From Platanthera guangdongensis (taxonomy: Eukaryota; Streptophyta; Magnoliopsida; Asparagales; Orchidaceae): a stretch of DNA of 64,000 nt. Positions 21,700-34,558 of the stretch are shown here, one piece after another (the first letter of the stretch is position 1; each line of letters opens with the position of its first letter). The notes beneath the pieces are model-generated. The model was not told the origin of the DNA and did no database searches. It saw only the letters and a program-made list of their open reading frames with translations. The position numbers and the translations under genes were made by a program. The stretch spans positions 61,864,757 to 61,928,756 of the forward strand of contig CM077165.1 of assembly GCA_039583875.1 (NCBI GenBank), read 5' to 3'.

Positions 21700-22447
21700 C
21701 TAATAATTTTTGACCCAGGTAACCTTGGGCCCTTTGTATGGCTGATAAGAGAAACTAGAAATAATAGAAAATTTTGGCTGGGATTTATATCCTATGGGAT
21801 AATATCTCCTAGGTGGAATGGTCCAGTCAGCCATTGGATTAAATTGTTTCCTAAAAGAATTAAAGTTTCTGTTGAAGTTATAGTTTTGATTAAGTCTTCC
21901 TGGGTTCGACGAATTTATGTAAGTTCGTCGACCAGAGTTCGACGAATTGGGTTGAGATCGTCGATCTCTGCCCAGAGAATGAACATGTTCATTCTCTGTA
22001 CCCCATGTTCGTCGATCTCTGCTCAGCTTCCTGTTTCTTGAAATTCTCATATTGGGATATGAGATTTGATCTCCTATCCTTCCTTTCATCTGTTGATCCA
22101 TCAACCATTTGGTTTAGGGAATCCCAAATGGCTTTTGCTGATGTGCACTTAGCAACCTTCTAGAAAATGTCATCAGACATTGTTTGTGCCAATATGTTCA
22201 TGGCTTTTGCATCAGCCATCTTGTCTTTCCTGTAGGCATCATTATAATCTGGAGGAGGTATTGCAGTCATATTTGTAGAAGTGTTGGGAGGAGCAGCAGG
22301 TGGTGGAGGTACACTTGTTAAGATAGAAGCAAAAATATCTTCATAAATAGAATTCATGTATAGCTTGATTCTTGCCTTCCAGATTCCAAACTTTTGCAAG
22401 TTGCAAGCTGGAGGTCTGGTGCTTGCATAATCTTTATTCTGTGCCAT
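21700..22447 (-). pseudogene. gag: D gag remnant
   Basis: The N-terminal part (22447-22160, MAQNKDYAST...) has the copia gag look, FGIWKARIKLYM. It ends in a stop, and the later part is in another frame. No intact zinc knuckle is seen. A cluster of TTCGTCGA / GATCGACGATC palindromes (21904-22020), like those of D's LTRs, lies inside the coding stretch, together with a 24-base near-palindrome centred on ACATGT near 21987. Confidence 0.75.
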
Positions 22448-22542
22448 GGATGTGTTTCTAAGTTAAATGTGAATAAAGTGATGTGTAGATCTAACACAGG
22501 ATCTTTGGTTCAAGGGTTAACTTGTCCAACCAAAGGAACCTT

Positions 22543-22554
22543 GCTCTGATACCA
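22543..22554 (-). other. D primer-binding site (tRNA-iMet)
   Basis: On the minus strand it reads TGGTATCAGAGC, a perfect complement to the 3' end of plant initiator tRNA-Met. It lies two bases from the 5' LTR edge at 22557. Confidence 0.92.
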
Positions 22555-22556
22555 AT

Positions 22557-24502
22557 TGAAAGTGAGGGTTAGGTCTACAATACTCTAGAGGGGGGTGAAT
22601 AGAGTATATTTAAAATTTGTTATGTCCCAATAAAGATGATGTTATAGCTTTTGCTGTAAACTGAAAATGTGCAGTAAGTAAGGAACTGGAAAACAGACAC
22701 TAATAAACCTAATCACAGCCACACAGCAAGAACAAAAAGAAAAGGATAGGCAACCAGACAATACAAGAAGTTTATAGTGGTTCCCCAAATCTGGGTAGTC
22801 CACTCTTCTACCACCGTGGTAGGAATCCACTCAGGTTTTTGATTAGGTGCCTAACACCAATGGGTTTTGATCAGGTCCCCAAAAACTAACTCAAGTCTTT
22901 TGGTCAGGAGACTTGAAACCAGGAATCACTTTTGAAGGGAGATGACAACCCTTTATATAGGAGGGGGTGAGATAGTGATTTTGTCTTCTCTTTCTCAATA
23001 AACTGAGAAGACTTATATGGATTGATGTTTAGCAAAAGCTCCCCCTGAATTATTGTATGGTTCAGGAAGATTTGGAAGCTAGATTTGCTGTAGGGTGATA
23101 GGTCTTCAATCAGAGTTCTTGACAAGCAGTGATGCAGGAGCTTCTTGACTAATTTTATATTTGTTGCCTTTGGAAGTCCTGGAGAGAATATGGAAGAAGA
23201 AGACTATTGATATTGTATGATTGTTCTTCTTCTTCTGAATGAAGATCACTTCCTGTCACTGTAAGCTTCAGTATGATTTGTGTAAAGCTTTTCTACTTCT
23301 GTGTGAATTCTTGCAGTCAGTCTGTATGTCTCTGTTTTTCTCACTGAGTATGTTTTTCTTGTTGACTATTATCGAACTTGTATTCTTCTCTCTCTTTTCG
23401 GAAATTTGAATCCTCTGTAATTAATGCTGACGCCTTGATAATAATCAGCATTGAATCATTTCCTCAACTGTCCCGTGGAAAGTCGCAAGTAATATTCCTG
23501 AAGAAGACCGTAATCAATGCTCCTTCTAACGGATACATTCAGAGAATGTAGAGCATTATTTACTCAGGAATTTCCGCATTAGAATGGGGACAGAAGGCCG
23601 GAAATGGCTAAGTCTGGAATCGTCGAACAGTTGGCCGAATTCGTCGACCTGAATTACCAATTCATTGAGCTGAGATATTGAATTCGTCGACCAGACGGCT
23701 TCTTGTTCGTCGAGCTGAGTTCCAAGAACGTCGAGCTGATAACAGAGATGCATGCTTCAGGGCCCTTGCCTATTTTGTTTGAAGTTCATCGAGCTGAGTT
23801 TGTAACTTCATCGACTGGAGTTCAACAACCATTCTGGACTTAGTCGAGTATTTTGTGTTGACTGATATTCTGTGTGTCGACATGAATCTTCTGGTGTCGA
23901 CACAGGTGGGTGTCGACGGATTAGTCTTGGTGTCGACACAAGTCATCTGGTGTCAACATAAGTTCGTGTCGACACATGCTTTCTGGTGTCGACATAAGTT
24001 TTCTGATGTCGACATAAGTTTTCTGGTGTCGACATAAGTTGGTGTCGACACATGCCCTAAGTGTCGACACAAATCTTCTGATTCCAGAATTTGTCGAGTA
24101 GAGTACTGAGTTCGTCGACTTGAGAAGTTGACTTCGTCGACCTGAGAATTTGTGAACTTGAGATCCAAGTTCATCGAGCTCAGAATCTTGTTCGTCGACC
24201 AAAGTCTGAAGTTGGACTTAGAATAATCTGGAGTTATCCTGACTTTAGTTTGTTGAAGTATCCCAGTTTTCGTCGACCAGAGAATGAATATCGTCGAGCT
24301 CAGCTCAGAGAAATATCTAAAGTTCGTCGTGTTGAGAATGTCTTTCGTTTACCTGAGTTCGACGAACGTCGAACTCATTTTACTTAATCTTAAAATCTTC
24401 TAAGTCTTGAGTCTCTGATAGTCTTGTTGATAGTTGGTCCATCTGATATTGACTCTAAGGACTTGGCCTAGACTATAGGACACAACTATGACCCTGGCTA
24501 TA
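22557..24502 (-). repeat. D 5' LTR, main part
   Basis: It is colinear with 13108-15106. The minus-strand TATATAAAG at 22951-22959 is a better TATA box than in the other copy. The palindrome array is at 23619-24372, including GTGTCGACA units (23875-24070). It is cut by B at CTATA (24498-24502) and resumes at 58500. Confidence 0.93.
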
Positions 24503-24877
24503 TGAAAGAAATTGTACCTAATCACCTAAAGGGGGGGGGGTGAATAGGTGACTTAATCTTTATTAACTTTTTAGGAAGATTTCAGATTATATCACAGATT
24601 CTTAACTAATTCTACACTGCAGACAATCAGCAATTACAGCAATCAATCAAGCACACAGTGAACACACAAATTTATAGTGGTTCCCCAAGGTTTGGGTACA
24701 TCCACTTTCCCCCTTTGCCTATCTAATAGTGTACTAGATTCGGTCAAACTCCTCCACTAACTCATATCCTCAGATCTTACACTCAGAACCCCAAAACAGG
24801 TTCCTACAGCACAGGCCCAAGGCCCTACAACTCAGTCTTCTTCAAAGACCTACACTCAACTTCTTCACAAAGCCTAC
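24503..24877 (-). repeat. B 3' LTR, first 375 bases (R/U5 side)
   Basis: It matches 56461 onward of the right LTR and contains a 10-base G run near 24531. It is cut at CCTAC (24873-24877) by element C. Confidence 0.92.
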
Positions 24878-26652
24878 TGATAATACGGTTTGCAGTTAAT
24901 TTTATTAGGATATTTTCGGGGTTTTAAAGCAAATCATGTCTTGTAAAGTACTTATTTTGATTCCCCTTTGTATATATTTTTGTCGCTAATGCATTTTTTC
25001 TGCTTTTTGCAGGTTTTCACGGCTTTCAGCCGAATTTTGCTGTGACACGCCCCAAGGTCACGCCCTAGCAGGGCGTGTACCTCGGGCGTGTAACCTAGAG
25101 GAATGAGCAATTGGTCCGAAACTGCATTCCGTGGAAACTTAGTGTACACGCCCTCTGTCACGCCCGTGTCACATCCGACACGGGCGTGTTCTAGAGGCGT
25201 GTCCCCAGGTTCCGAGGAATCGCCGCAACGCGCTCGTTTTTCCCGCTCCACCGTTGCATCGAAAGTGTCACGCCCCAGGGTCACGCCTGACCCGGGCGTG
25301 ACATATGGGCGTGTACTTCAGCAATTCCGCCCGTCACCTCTAGCATTCAATTTCAGCTCAACAAAGTCACGCCGCAAAGAACACGCCCCAACGTGACTTG
25401 TGGGCGTGTACCTCAACTACTTCGTCAGAATTAAATTCCAGCCCAAAAAAGTCACGCCGAATGTGTCACGCCCCAGGGTCACGCCCGTCCAGGGCGTGAC
25501 AGGGGGGCGTGACCCGACCCGAAAAATTCTATAAATAGAGCCCAACTCTAAGGGTTCAGGGACACCTTTTGCTTTGAGAGGGGAGGTTCTGTCCTTTGTA
25601 TTTTTGAACTTTTTAAGCATGTCTCTTCATTTTTAGTTCGTAGCTCTAGCTTTATGCTTTTCTTGTATTAGCTCCTAGCTTCTTTCTGTAGTATGATGCT
25701 AATAATAGTGTAGTTTACTTTCCATGCACTTGTAATCTCTAGTTTTCAAGCTGTAAGATCAATGTTTCCATTAATAAAAAGTGTTGTTTTCTTTTACGTT
25801 TCTGCTCTGTTTTTATTATTCTTCTTCTACTAATCCCCCCTCTTCCACCTCACCATGATTAACTAATCCTCCATGTACTCGATCTTGATGATCCGAGGTT
25901 CGAGTGATTAGGTTATGATGCTTTGAATCTTACCTTTTTCTTTTTAGGGTTTAGCCTTGAATTACTCTTGATTTATCACGGGTTGGAGGTATATCATCGA
26001 TATATACTCTCCACCTTTGCTTTCATTCTGGGCTAGCCGAGAGGCCGAAAGTTTGAAATGAGCACTCAAGAGTAAAGGGAGTTGTTCGCACCCCTCGAGA
26101 GAGGCAGACGTTCAAATCTCCCGGATTGGAGTAAAATCCATTAGAGGGGTTCACCGTGTAAAGTGAGTTTTAGGCCTCCGATTTAGGCGAGAGTCGGTAG
26201 GACCTTCCTAAACTCAGTTAGGCACGGCCTTCGAGAGAAGCGTGTCATTATTCATGGAACCTCCACGGTCAAGGACCTTTACCCTAATTAGCTTAGGTTT
26301 ATTTATCGTATTTTTCCAACCACTCTTGCCGAGGTGATTTCTGATCGAGTGCATTTTCCCCTTATCGTTACTAAGCTTAAGTTTAATCGCTCTTTTAGCT
26401 CTCTTTATCTTTTCATGCAAGTAGCTCTCTTTCATTGCAAGTAGTTCTCTTCCTTAATACGCTTAGCTTTCTTCTAAAAAACCTAATTTTTTCGTCGATA
26501 AAATAATAGATTTCATGTGAGTAAGCTTACTCAAATGTTCCCGGATTTTAATACGACACTTGTGTCCCCTAGCTGCATTTCGATAGGTATACTTGCCTTG
26601 TTGAATTGTTAGTTTGGTTATTTTCTCCTTGCAGATATCTAAGAGACAATCA
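24878..26652 (+). repeat. C 5' LTR
   Basis: U3 contains an array of ACACGGGCGTGT / CACGCCC units (25043-25515) that ends about 15 bases before a TATAAATAG box (25530-25538). AATAAAAAG near 25774 may be the polyadenylation signal. This is the clearest array-then-TATA layout in the window. Confidence 0.93.
25530..25538 (+). promoter_or_regulatory. TATA box of the C 5' LTR
   Basis: TATAAATAG, followed by GAGCCCAACTC. The same box is at 35230-35238 in the 3' LTR. It is directly preceded by the palindrome array. Confidence 0.8.
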
Positions 26653-26658
26653 AGTTTT

Positions 26659-26676
26659 TGGCGCCGTTGCCGGGGA
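26659..26676 (+). other. C primer-binding site (tRNA-Asp)
   Basis: TGGCGCCGTTGCCGGGGA, six bases after the LTR, complements the 3' end of plant tRNA-Asp. This is the usual primer of Athila elements. Confidence 0.9.
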
Positions 26677-26756
26677 AGCAACGCTCGTTGATAAATTGAA
26701 AACGCGAATATATTAATTTTATCACTTCTCTTTCTCACCCCCTTCTTAAAATTTTT

Positions 26757-27055
26757 CCGCCTACTCACTGGAGTTAAATGGCTGGATTTTCTTCAAGCAA
26801 GTGTGCGTATTTTAAATTTGTCCGCCTACTCACTTGAGTTAATTGGCTGGATTTTATTCAAGCAAGTGTGCGTATTTTATTTTTTCGCCTACTCACTTGA
26901 GTTAATTGGCAGGCTTTGTTTCAGTAGAGTGTGTTTACTTTCTGTAGAGTGGGTGTGTTTTAATTTTCTGTCGAGTGCGTGAGTGTAGCTTTTATTTTCC
27001 GCCTACTCGCTCAGAGTTAAATGGCTGGATTTTAATTACCGCCTACTTAATAGAA
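26757..27055 (+). repeat. Leader repeats of C
   Basis: The phrase CCGCCTACTCACT(T/G)GAGTTAA(T/A)TGGCTGG recurs at about 26757, 26822, 26886 and 26999, with a last partial copy near 27039. The first three are about 64 bases apart. They lie between the primer site and the gag start, with no open frame of note. Confidence 0.75.
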
Positions 27056-27278
27056 ACCCACATCACAAATTTTTCTACACCACCTAACTCTCTTGAAAAG
27101 GGCAAAGTGGCTCTAAATGCCACTATATTGTCTAGTACCTTTCGAACCCTTCACCGGGTAGCCCTTGGGAAGTTCGGGAGTTAAAACATAAAAAAATCTA
27201 TTTCAAAAAAAACAAAAATTTCGAACTTCATTAGCTCTTTTATTTTCTAGTCTTTCTTCTCCTCTCTTCTTCTAGTGT

Positions 27279-30200
27279 ATGACCCGCAGAAGTCCGTCGG
27301 TTACTTTGGACCTGGACCACGAAATTGAGCGTACTCTTCGGAGAAGATCGCGATTTCAAGGCCCTACTACCCAAGTGTCGGTTGAGGATTCCGAGTCATT
27401 TTCTACCTTAAGAATGGCAGAACACAACGTGGAGGGAGCCGTGCAAAAGCCTATGTCCTATTATGCACGACCGAATCTCGAGGGTACATAATCTAGTATA
27501 GTTCGCCCTGCAATAGCAAATAATAATTTCGAACTGAAGCCTAGCATAATTCAAATGGTGCAGCAGTATGTGCAATTTGACGGGCTTCAAGATGAAGATC
27601 CGAACGCACACCTAGCCAGCTTTCTTGAGATTTGTGACACCTTCAAGATAAATGGTGTCACAAATGATGCTATTAGGCTAAGATTATTTCCTTTATCTCT
27701 TAGAATTAAGGCTAAGCAGTGGCTGAACACCCTTCCTAAAAATAGCATAACTACTTGGACGCAATTAACTGAAAAATTTTTGGCCAAGTATTTTCCGCCT
27801 GCTAAAACTGCAAAACTTAGGAATGACATTTCTACCTTTGGACAAATAGACTCTGAGACCCTTTACGAAACTTGGGAAAGATTTAAAGAATTATTAAGAC
27901 GATGCCCACATCACGCTCTGCCTATATGGTTGCAGGTGCAGATGTTCTATAATGGGCTAAATCAAAGCACGAAGCAAATGATAGACGCAGCTTCTGGCGG
28001 TACTTTAAACCATAAGACCCCGGAAGCAGCTCTTGAGCTGTTTGAGGACATGGTCATGAACACTTACCAGTGGAATGTGCCTAGGTCCCGCCCAAACAAA
28101 CCTGCAGGTCTCTTTGAAGTGGACAACGTCTCCCAACTCGCACTGCAAGTTGAAATATTAAGCAAAAAAATTACGGAGATGACTGCTGCATCCACCCCTC
28201 AGGTATGGGAATCTGCAACTCCTCCCGCCGAACATTTGGATTATGTAAATAATATGCCTAGAACTGCTTTTAAAAATTTTTCTGCTGCGAATTATCATCC
28301 TCCTGGTTTTAATTTTCCGAATAGTTATAATCCTGCGTTAAGAAATCATCCGAATTTTTCGTGGAGCAATCCATCGAATGCTGTGCGCCCGCCACCGCAA
28401 AGTGATTTTTATGCACCACCACCACCTCCTCAAAGTTTTCCAAAACCTCCAAATTTGGAGAAAATGTTTTCAAAATACATGAATGCTAATGACGCTACGA
28501 TTAGAACTTTAACCGGAAGTGGTAAAAATTTAGAAAATCAGGTAGGACAGCTCGCTAAAATGATTTCTGAGCGACCTGTAGGGTCTCTTCCTTCCAATAC
28601 CGAGCCCAACCCGAGAGAGCAAGCGAAAGCTATAACTCTTCGGAGTGGGAAGAAAGTTCCTGGTATGATAAGTGAAGAGCCCGAGGCAATTTCCGCTTCC
28701 GCTTTAAAAAATCAAAGCTTCGTTCCCGTTTTAAAAATTCCACCCTCTGCCGAAGAAATTATCACTCCTATTTTAGAAAAACAACTCACTCCACCACCCA
28801 CCTTTAAAAATAATCCATCCCCGCCATACCCTTCCGAACTTAATAAACAACGACAGGATGATCAATACACCCGTTTTTTAGAAATGTTTAAACAAATCCA
28901 CATAAATCTGCCTTTCCACGAAGCCATATCCCAGATGCCTAAGTACGCAAAATACCCTAAGGACCTCCTAACCAACAAGAAGAAGTTAGAGAACCTTTCT
29001 CATGTCACGTTAAATGCCGAGTGCTCGGCGGTTTTGACAAACGGATTACCGAAGAAAATCAGTGACCCGGGTAGTTTCTCTATCCCGTGTGTCTTTGGTG
29101 ATCTCTTTGTCAAACACGCTTTAGCCGACTTAGGTGCGAGTATTAATCTTATGCCCCTATCGTTGTTTAAAAAGTTAGGAATTGGTAGTCTCAACCCCAC
29201 AAGCATGAGTATCCAGCTCGCCGACAGATCAGTCAAATACCCGTTAGGAATAGTGGAGGACGTCCTAGTCAAAGTTGACAAGTTCATCTTCCCGGTGGAC
29301 TTTGTCATTTTGGACATCGAAGAAGACGTCGAGGTTCCCCTGATCCTTGGCCGACCCTTCCTTGCCACCTCACGAGCTATCATTGACGTAAGCAATGGTA
29401 AGCTCTTCCTTCGAGTGGGCGACGATGAGGTAACTTTCTCTATCACCCCCTCGATGAAGAACACACTAGCTAATGATGACTCCTATTTTTTCATGGATAC
29501 CGTAAGTGAAGAATCCTTCTCTCACACCTCTGATTTTGAAGAAGAATTTTCCAATTTTTGTTCCTCTCCTACTCCTCCAACTGAATCTCTACACTTAAGT
29601 GAAGAATCCTCCACCCGCGTTTCTGATTTTGAAAAAGAATTTTTTGATTTCTGTTCCTCTTCTACTTTTCCAACTAAATCACTGCACGAAGCCGCCATGG
29701 CCGCTAGCAACACCCATTTTAATTTTACATATAAAAAAGTGTACGAGGACATAGTTTTTGAAAAAGAACAAATTTCCAAAACCTCGTATGATGACCCCCC
29801 TACCTTGGAACAGAAAGAACTACCAGAGCACCTTCAATACGCTTTCTTAGAAAAGGACTCCAAGTTGCCTGTCATAGTTTCGGCCTACCTCACGGATGCA
29901 CAAAAGGATAAACTTCTTTCAATTTTACAAAAGCATCGCCAAGCTATTGCTTGGCAGATATCTGATATCAAGGGCATAAGCCCATCTTTCTGCACTCATA
30001 AAATCTTAATGGAAGATAATTCACGTAACTCTATACAACCTCAGCGCCGTATAAACCCAAACATGAAAGACGTAGTTAAGGGCGAGGTTATGAAATTGTT
30101 AGACGCAGGAATTATCTATACTATATCCGACAGTAAGTGGGTAAGCCCAGTACAGGTAGTACCAAAGAAGGGAGGGATAACGGTAGTAAGTAATGAAAAT

Positions 30201-32714
30201 AATGAATTAATCCCGACTCGGACGGTGACCGGTTGGCGAATGTGTATAGATTACCGTAAGTTGAATGACGCCACCCGCAAGGATCACTTCCCCTTGCCGT
30301 TCATTGATCAGATTTTAGAACGACTTTCCGGACATAGCTTTTATTGTTTTCACGATGGCCTCTCGGGGTATCTTCAAATCCCCATCTCCCCCGAGGACCA
30401 GGAGAAAACTACGTTTACTTGTCCCTTCGGCACCTTCGCCTACCGAAGAATGTCGTTTGGATTGTGCAATGTGCCAGCTACATTCCAACGATGTATGCTC
30501 GCCATCTTTGACAAGTACGTAGAAAGCATTATGGAAGTTTTCATGTATGATTTCTCCGTGTTCGGGAATTCCTTCGATAGTTGCTTAGAGAACCTTGAAA
30601 AAGTCTTAGAGCGATGCGAAGAAACTAACCTCGCCTTAAATTGGGAAAAATGTCATTTTATGGTGAGGGAAGGGTTAGTTTTGGGACATAAAATTTCTGA
30701 AAGGGGTATTGAAGTAGACATTGCGAAAATAGAAGTTATCGAGAAGCTGCCGCCACCTACGAACATAAAAGCTATAAGAAGTTTCCTGGGTCATGCGGGT
30801 TTCTACCGCCGCTTTATAAAGGACTTTTCCAAAATCACCAAGCCCCTTACCCATCTCTTAGAAAAAGACGCCTTATTCATCTTTGATGACCTCTGTCTAG
30901 CTGCCTTCAATTTAATAAAAGAAAAATTAGTTAATGCCCCAATCATGATAGCTCCGGTGTGGGATCTTCCATTTGAGAGAATGTGTGATGCGAGTAGTTA
31001 TGCGGTGGGAGCCGTACTAGGTCAACGTATTTCCAAAAACTTCCACCTCATTTATTACGCTAGTAAAACACTCACATTTGCACAGGAAAATTACACCACA
31101 ACCGAGAAGGAGCTCTTAGCTGTAGTATTCGCTTTTGACAAATTTTGCCCTTATATTACTCTTTCGAAAATTATTGTTTTTACGGACCACTCGGCCCTCA
31201 AATATCTTCTCTCTAAAACGGATGCCAAGCCTCACTTGATTCGCTGGGTCTTACTCCTCCAGGAGTTTGACTTAGAGATCCGTGATAAGCGAGGTGCCGA
31301 GAACTTGGCCGCCGACCACCTTTCGCGCCTAGACAACCCGTTTATAGAACAATTAGACGAAAATTCTTTTCATTACTATTTCCCTGATGAGAAGCTGTTC
31401 ATAATTAACACATCTACTTCTCCTTGGTTTGCCCGCATCGCCAACTATCTAGTGGCTCGTGTGCTCCCAAAAGAGTTCTCGTCTCAGCAAAAGAAGAAAT
31501 TCTTTTCTGAGTTGAAGAACTACTTTTGGGAGGACCCGCATCTTTTTAAAGTCTGTGCAGACCAAGTGATCAGGAGTTGTGTTTCTTTTGATGAAGGATT
31601 AGATATTATTAAACATTTGCATGAAGGACCGACAGGTGGGCACTATCAAGCTGCTCGCACCGCTCACAAAGTGTTAAGCGCGGGTTTTTACTGGCCCACC
31701 CTGTTTAAAGACGCGCATGCCTTTGTGAGTAGGTGTGATAGTTGCCAACGGTCGGGGAATATTTCGAATAAAAATGAAATGCCACAAAATTATTTCCTAG
31801 AGTGTGAAGTTTTCGACCTCTGGGGTATTGATTTTGTCAGCCCTTTTCCTTCTAGCTTCGGGAATAAGTACATTTTAGTTGCCGTTGATTATATTTTGCG
31901 TTGGGCCGAGGCACAAGCTCTTCCTACAAATGACGCCCGAGTCGTAGTTAATTTCCTAAAAAAATTATTTTCTCGCTTCGGTACGCCGCGTGCTATCGTT
32001 AGTGATAGGGGTTCCCATTTTTATAACGCGCAATTTTCAAAAATCTTAACTAAATATGGCGTTACTCATAAGCTTCCCACTGCCTACCACCCCCAAACTA
32101 ACGGACAAGTCGAAGTAGTGAATAGAGAAATAAAAAGAATTTTAGAAAAGACTGTTTCAACATCTAGAAAGGACTGGTCAGCCAAATTAGACGATGCTCT
32201 ATGGGCCTACCGAACAGTGTACAAAACCGCCTTCGGATGTACGCCATATCGGTTGGATTATGGAAAATTGTGTCATTTGCCCGTAGAGTTAGAGCACCGC
32301 GCCTTTTGGGCCTTACGATTTTTAAACTTCGATCCCCACTCTGTCGGCGATTTTAGAAAATTTCAACTTAACGAACTCGACGAGTGGCGCTCTTACGCAT
32401 ATGAAAATAACAGACTTTATAAAGAGCGGACGAAGCATTTACACGATCGACATCTTAGGCACCCAAAAATCTTTAAGCCGGGCGACCAAGTGATTCTTTA
32501 TAATTCTCGTTTACGTTTATTCCCGGGTAAATTAAAATCACGTTGGTCGGGGCCTTTTACTGTTTTAGAAGTCTTCTCTTATGGTACTGTTTTAATTTCC
32601 CACCCTGATAAGGGTACTTTCAAAGTGAATGGTCAGCGTCTTAAACTGTATTTCTGTGATGATGTCAGTCTCCACCCTGTTAACTCTATCTTTCCGGTCC
32701 TGACATTTGATTAA
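27279..32714 (+). pseudogene. gag-pol: C gag-pol polyprotein (Athila-like), one stop and a changed RT catalytic residue
   Basis: One frame runs from ATG 27279 to TAA 32712-32714, broken only by TAA at 27489-27491; 1719 codons follow from 27555. Gag (to about residue 330, counted from 27555) has FLEICDTFKINGV and no zinc knuckle I can see. Protease has DLGASINLM near residue 525. Reverse transcriptase follows, but its catalytic box reads FMYDF (codon 998, TAT at 30546-30548) where the family has FMDDF, so the first Asp is lost. RNase H has MCDASSYAV, TTTEKELLAVV and FTDHSALKYL. Integrase has an HHCC finger ending CDSCQR, then the acidic residues in GIDFVSPF and VSDRGSHF and a downstream Glu. 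Enzyme activity is therefore unlikely. Confidence 0.95.
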
Positions 32715-34542
32715 TATGAACTTTATTTTTCTCATAAACTTTGAACTTTATTCGAACTTTATTTTTAACACACTATTTGGGACACTCTTATTTTGATGCG
32801 TCGAGCTCAAACGACGCTTTAAACAAAGGGCGCTCTTGGGAGGCAACCCAAGTTATCTTTTTTTGTTTTCTTTATTTTACAATTTTTGCCCCGACTGGCT
32901 CCGGCAAGCTGAAACTTCTGCGATCGCCTGCTCCAACGGTTCTGATTCCATGACAAAATCCACCAGACGACGTTTCATGAAGATCCACAGCACAAGCATG
33001 GAGGAGCGGCATCACTCAGCTTTCCCTGTAACATAAAACCGGGGAAGTACCTGTTTTTCAATTTTGTCTTTCATTTCTGAACTTTACTTTTCTCTCGTTC
33101 TCCGACCTCCTTCTCCATTTAGGACAATGTTGATTTTAAGCTTGGGGGATGAGTTCCTCCTTTTTGCTTTTTGTAAATATCCAAAAAAATCCAAAAAAAT
33201 TCAAAAAAAAATTCAAAAAATATATTATATAGCTGCATTTTGGTATTCAATAAATACCCCATGTTTATGTTTTGTTTTTCTCAAAGTTCTTTATAAACAA
33301 CGTAGTTAATTATAATTTTTCTAATCATTCTTTTTAATCATATTTCACAAGTAAAATGTTGGTCATGCTGTGTTTCTAATTCACGGTAGCATGTTAAGGT
33401 AAAATATTTCTCTAAAACGTGCATTTCTATTATGGTTTTCCGTTCTTTATTTTCTTTACTTTCTCTAAAAATTTATCATCCATTATTTTCCTTTTCGTCT
33501 TTAGATAATTTTTGTAAGAACAAATTTTGAATAACGTAGTAGATATGAACGATCCAAGTCACATATTATTTTTATTTTCAAGAAAATTTCATCAATCTTC
33601 TTTTATTATCTCGAACTTGCTTTTTGAAATTTATCGACTCTATGTTTTAAATAAATTTAAAAAAGCGTGAAAATGATTTAGGCCATTTTTGTTTACGTTT
33701 GAGCTTTCCTGCCAACCTAAAATCTTTTACCACTAGTTAGCTGGTTTTGAGCCTTTTTTCCAAATTCATTTGATAACTCCACACAGCATTTCATTTTCAC
33801 CAAAGCCCAAATTCCTACCTATCTAATCACGCTAATTTTTTTTTTGATAGGAAATTTTGTGTTATCTTTGGAGGAATTGTTGAAAAAAGTGTACTCAAAA
33901 GCAATGTATTAAAACAAAACAAAAAAGAGAAAAAAATGAATGAAAATAATAATAAAAAAAAGAGATAAATAATCATAAAGAAAAAAAAATAAATTTATTT
34001 ATACATATTTTGTTTAACATAAATTTATTTATTTTTGAAACTCGTTGTTTTGGTTTAGTGTGATTTTTAAGCCTCCATGTTTATATTTGAATTCCACTCC
34101 TATTCATATTCCTAAACCAAACGTTTCGGTCATATTCAGTCCTTTTGATTCACACCCTTTTTTAATTTTATTTAACACCTAAGAAAAGACGAAAAGTAAA
34201 TCAGTTTTAGTTTTGGATTTAAACTTAGATTTTTGTTATTTAATTGATATAATTATAATGCGTTGCTTGGATCTAGTAATAATTCAATACGTTCTTTTCA
34301 TTTTCATTGCCTTGCTCAAATCTATTTAAAGAATTTCGTCAAAATTCTGGATGATTTATTTTTCTTAAGTAAAGTTTATAAAAGTTAAACCATACCAAAA
34401 TAATTGTTTTAGATTTACGTTTTACACTCTCCCTACCTAGAATTTCGCATAGTACTTGTGTAAGTATGATTAAAACTTTTTGAATTAGTCACTTTTTATG
34501 ATTAGCTAGTCTTTATATCTTTGCTTGGGGACAAGCAAAACT
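32715..34542 (+). other. C 3' non-coding region
   Basis: This is 1.8 kb of AT-rich DNA between pol and the polypurine tract. Near 32800-32860 is the stretch AAACAAAGGGCGCTCTTGGG, which I associate with Athila elements. 33890-34000 is a purine/A-rich tract. Some Athila elements have an env-like ORF at this place; I see none here. Confidence 0.7.
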
Positions 34543-34558
34543 TAAGCTTGGGGGAATT
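34543..34558 (+). other. C polypurine tract
   Basis: AAGCTTGGGGGAATTT lies directly before the 3' LTR. A similar AAGCTTGGGGGATGAG lies at about 33138-33153 and may be a second, internal tract. Confidence 0.75.

Noticed and set aside
32741..33309. Possible env ORF of the Athila-like element
   Set aside because: Only 66-81 codon frames, without signal peptide, membrane anchor or similarity among frames; the region is AT-rich non-coding sequence.
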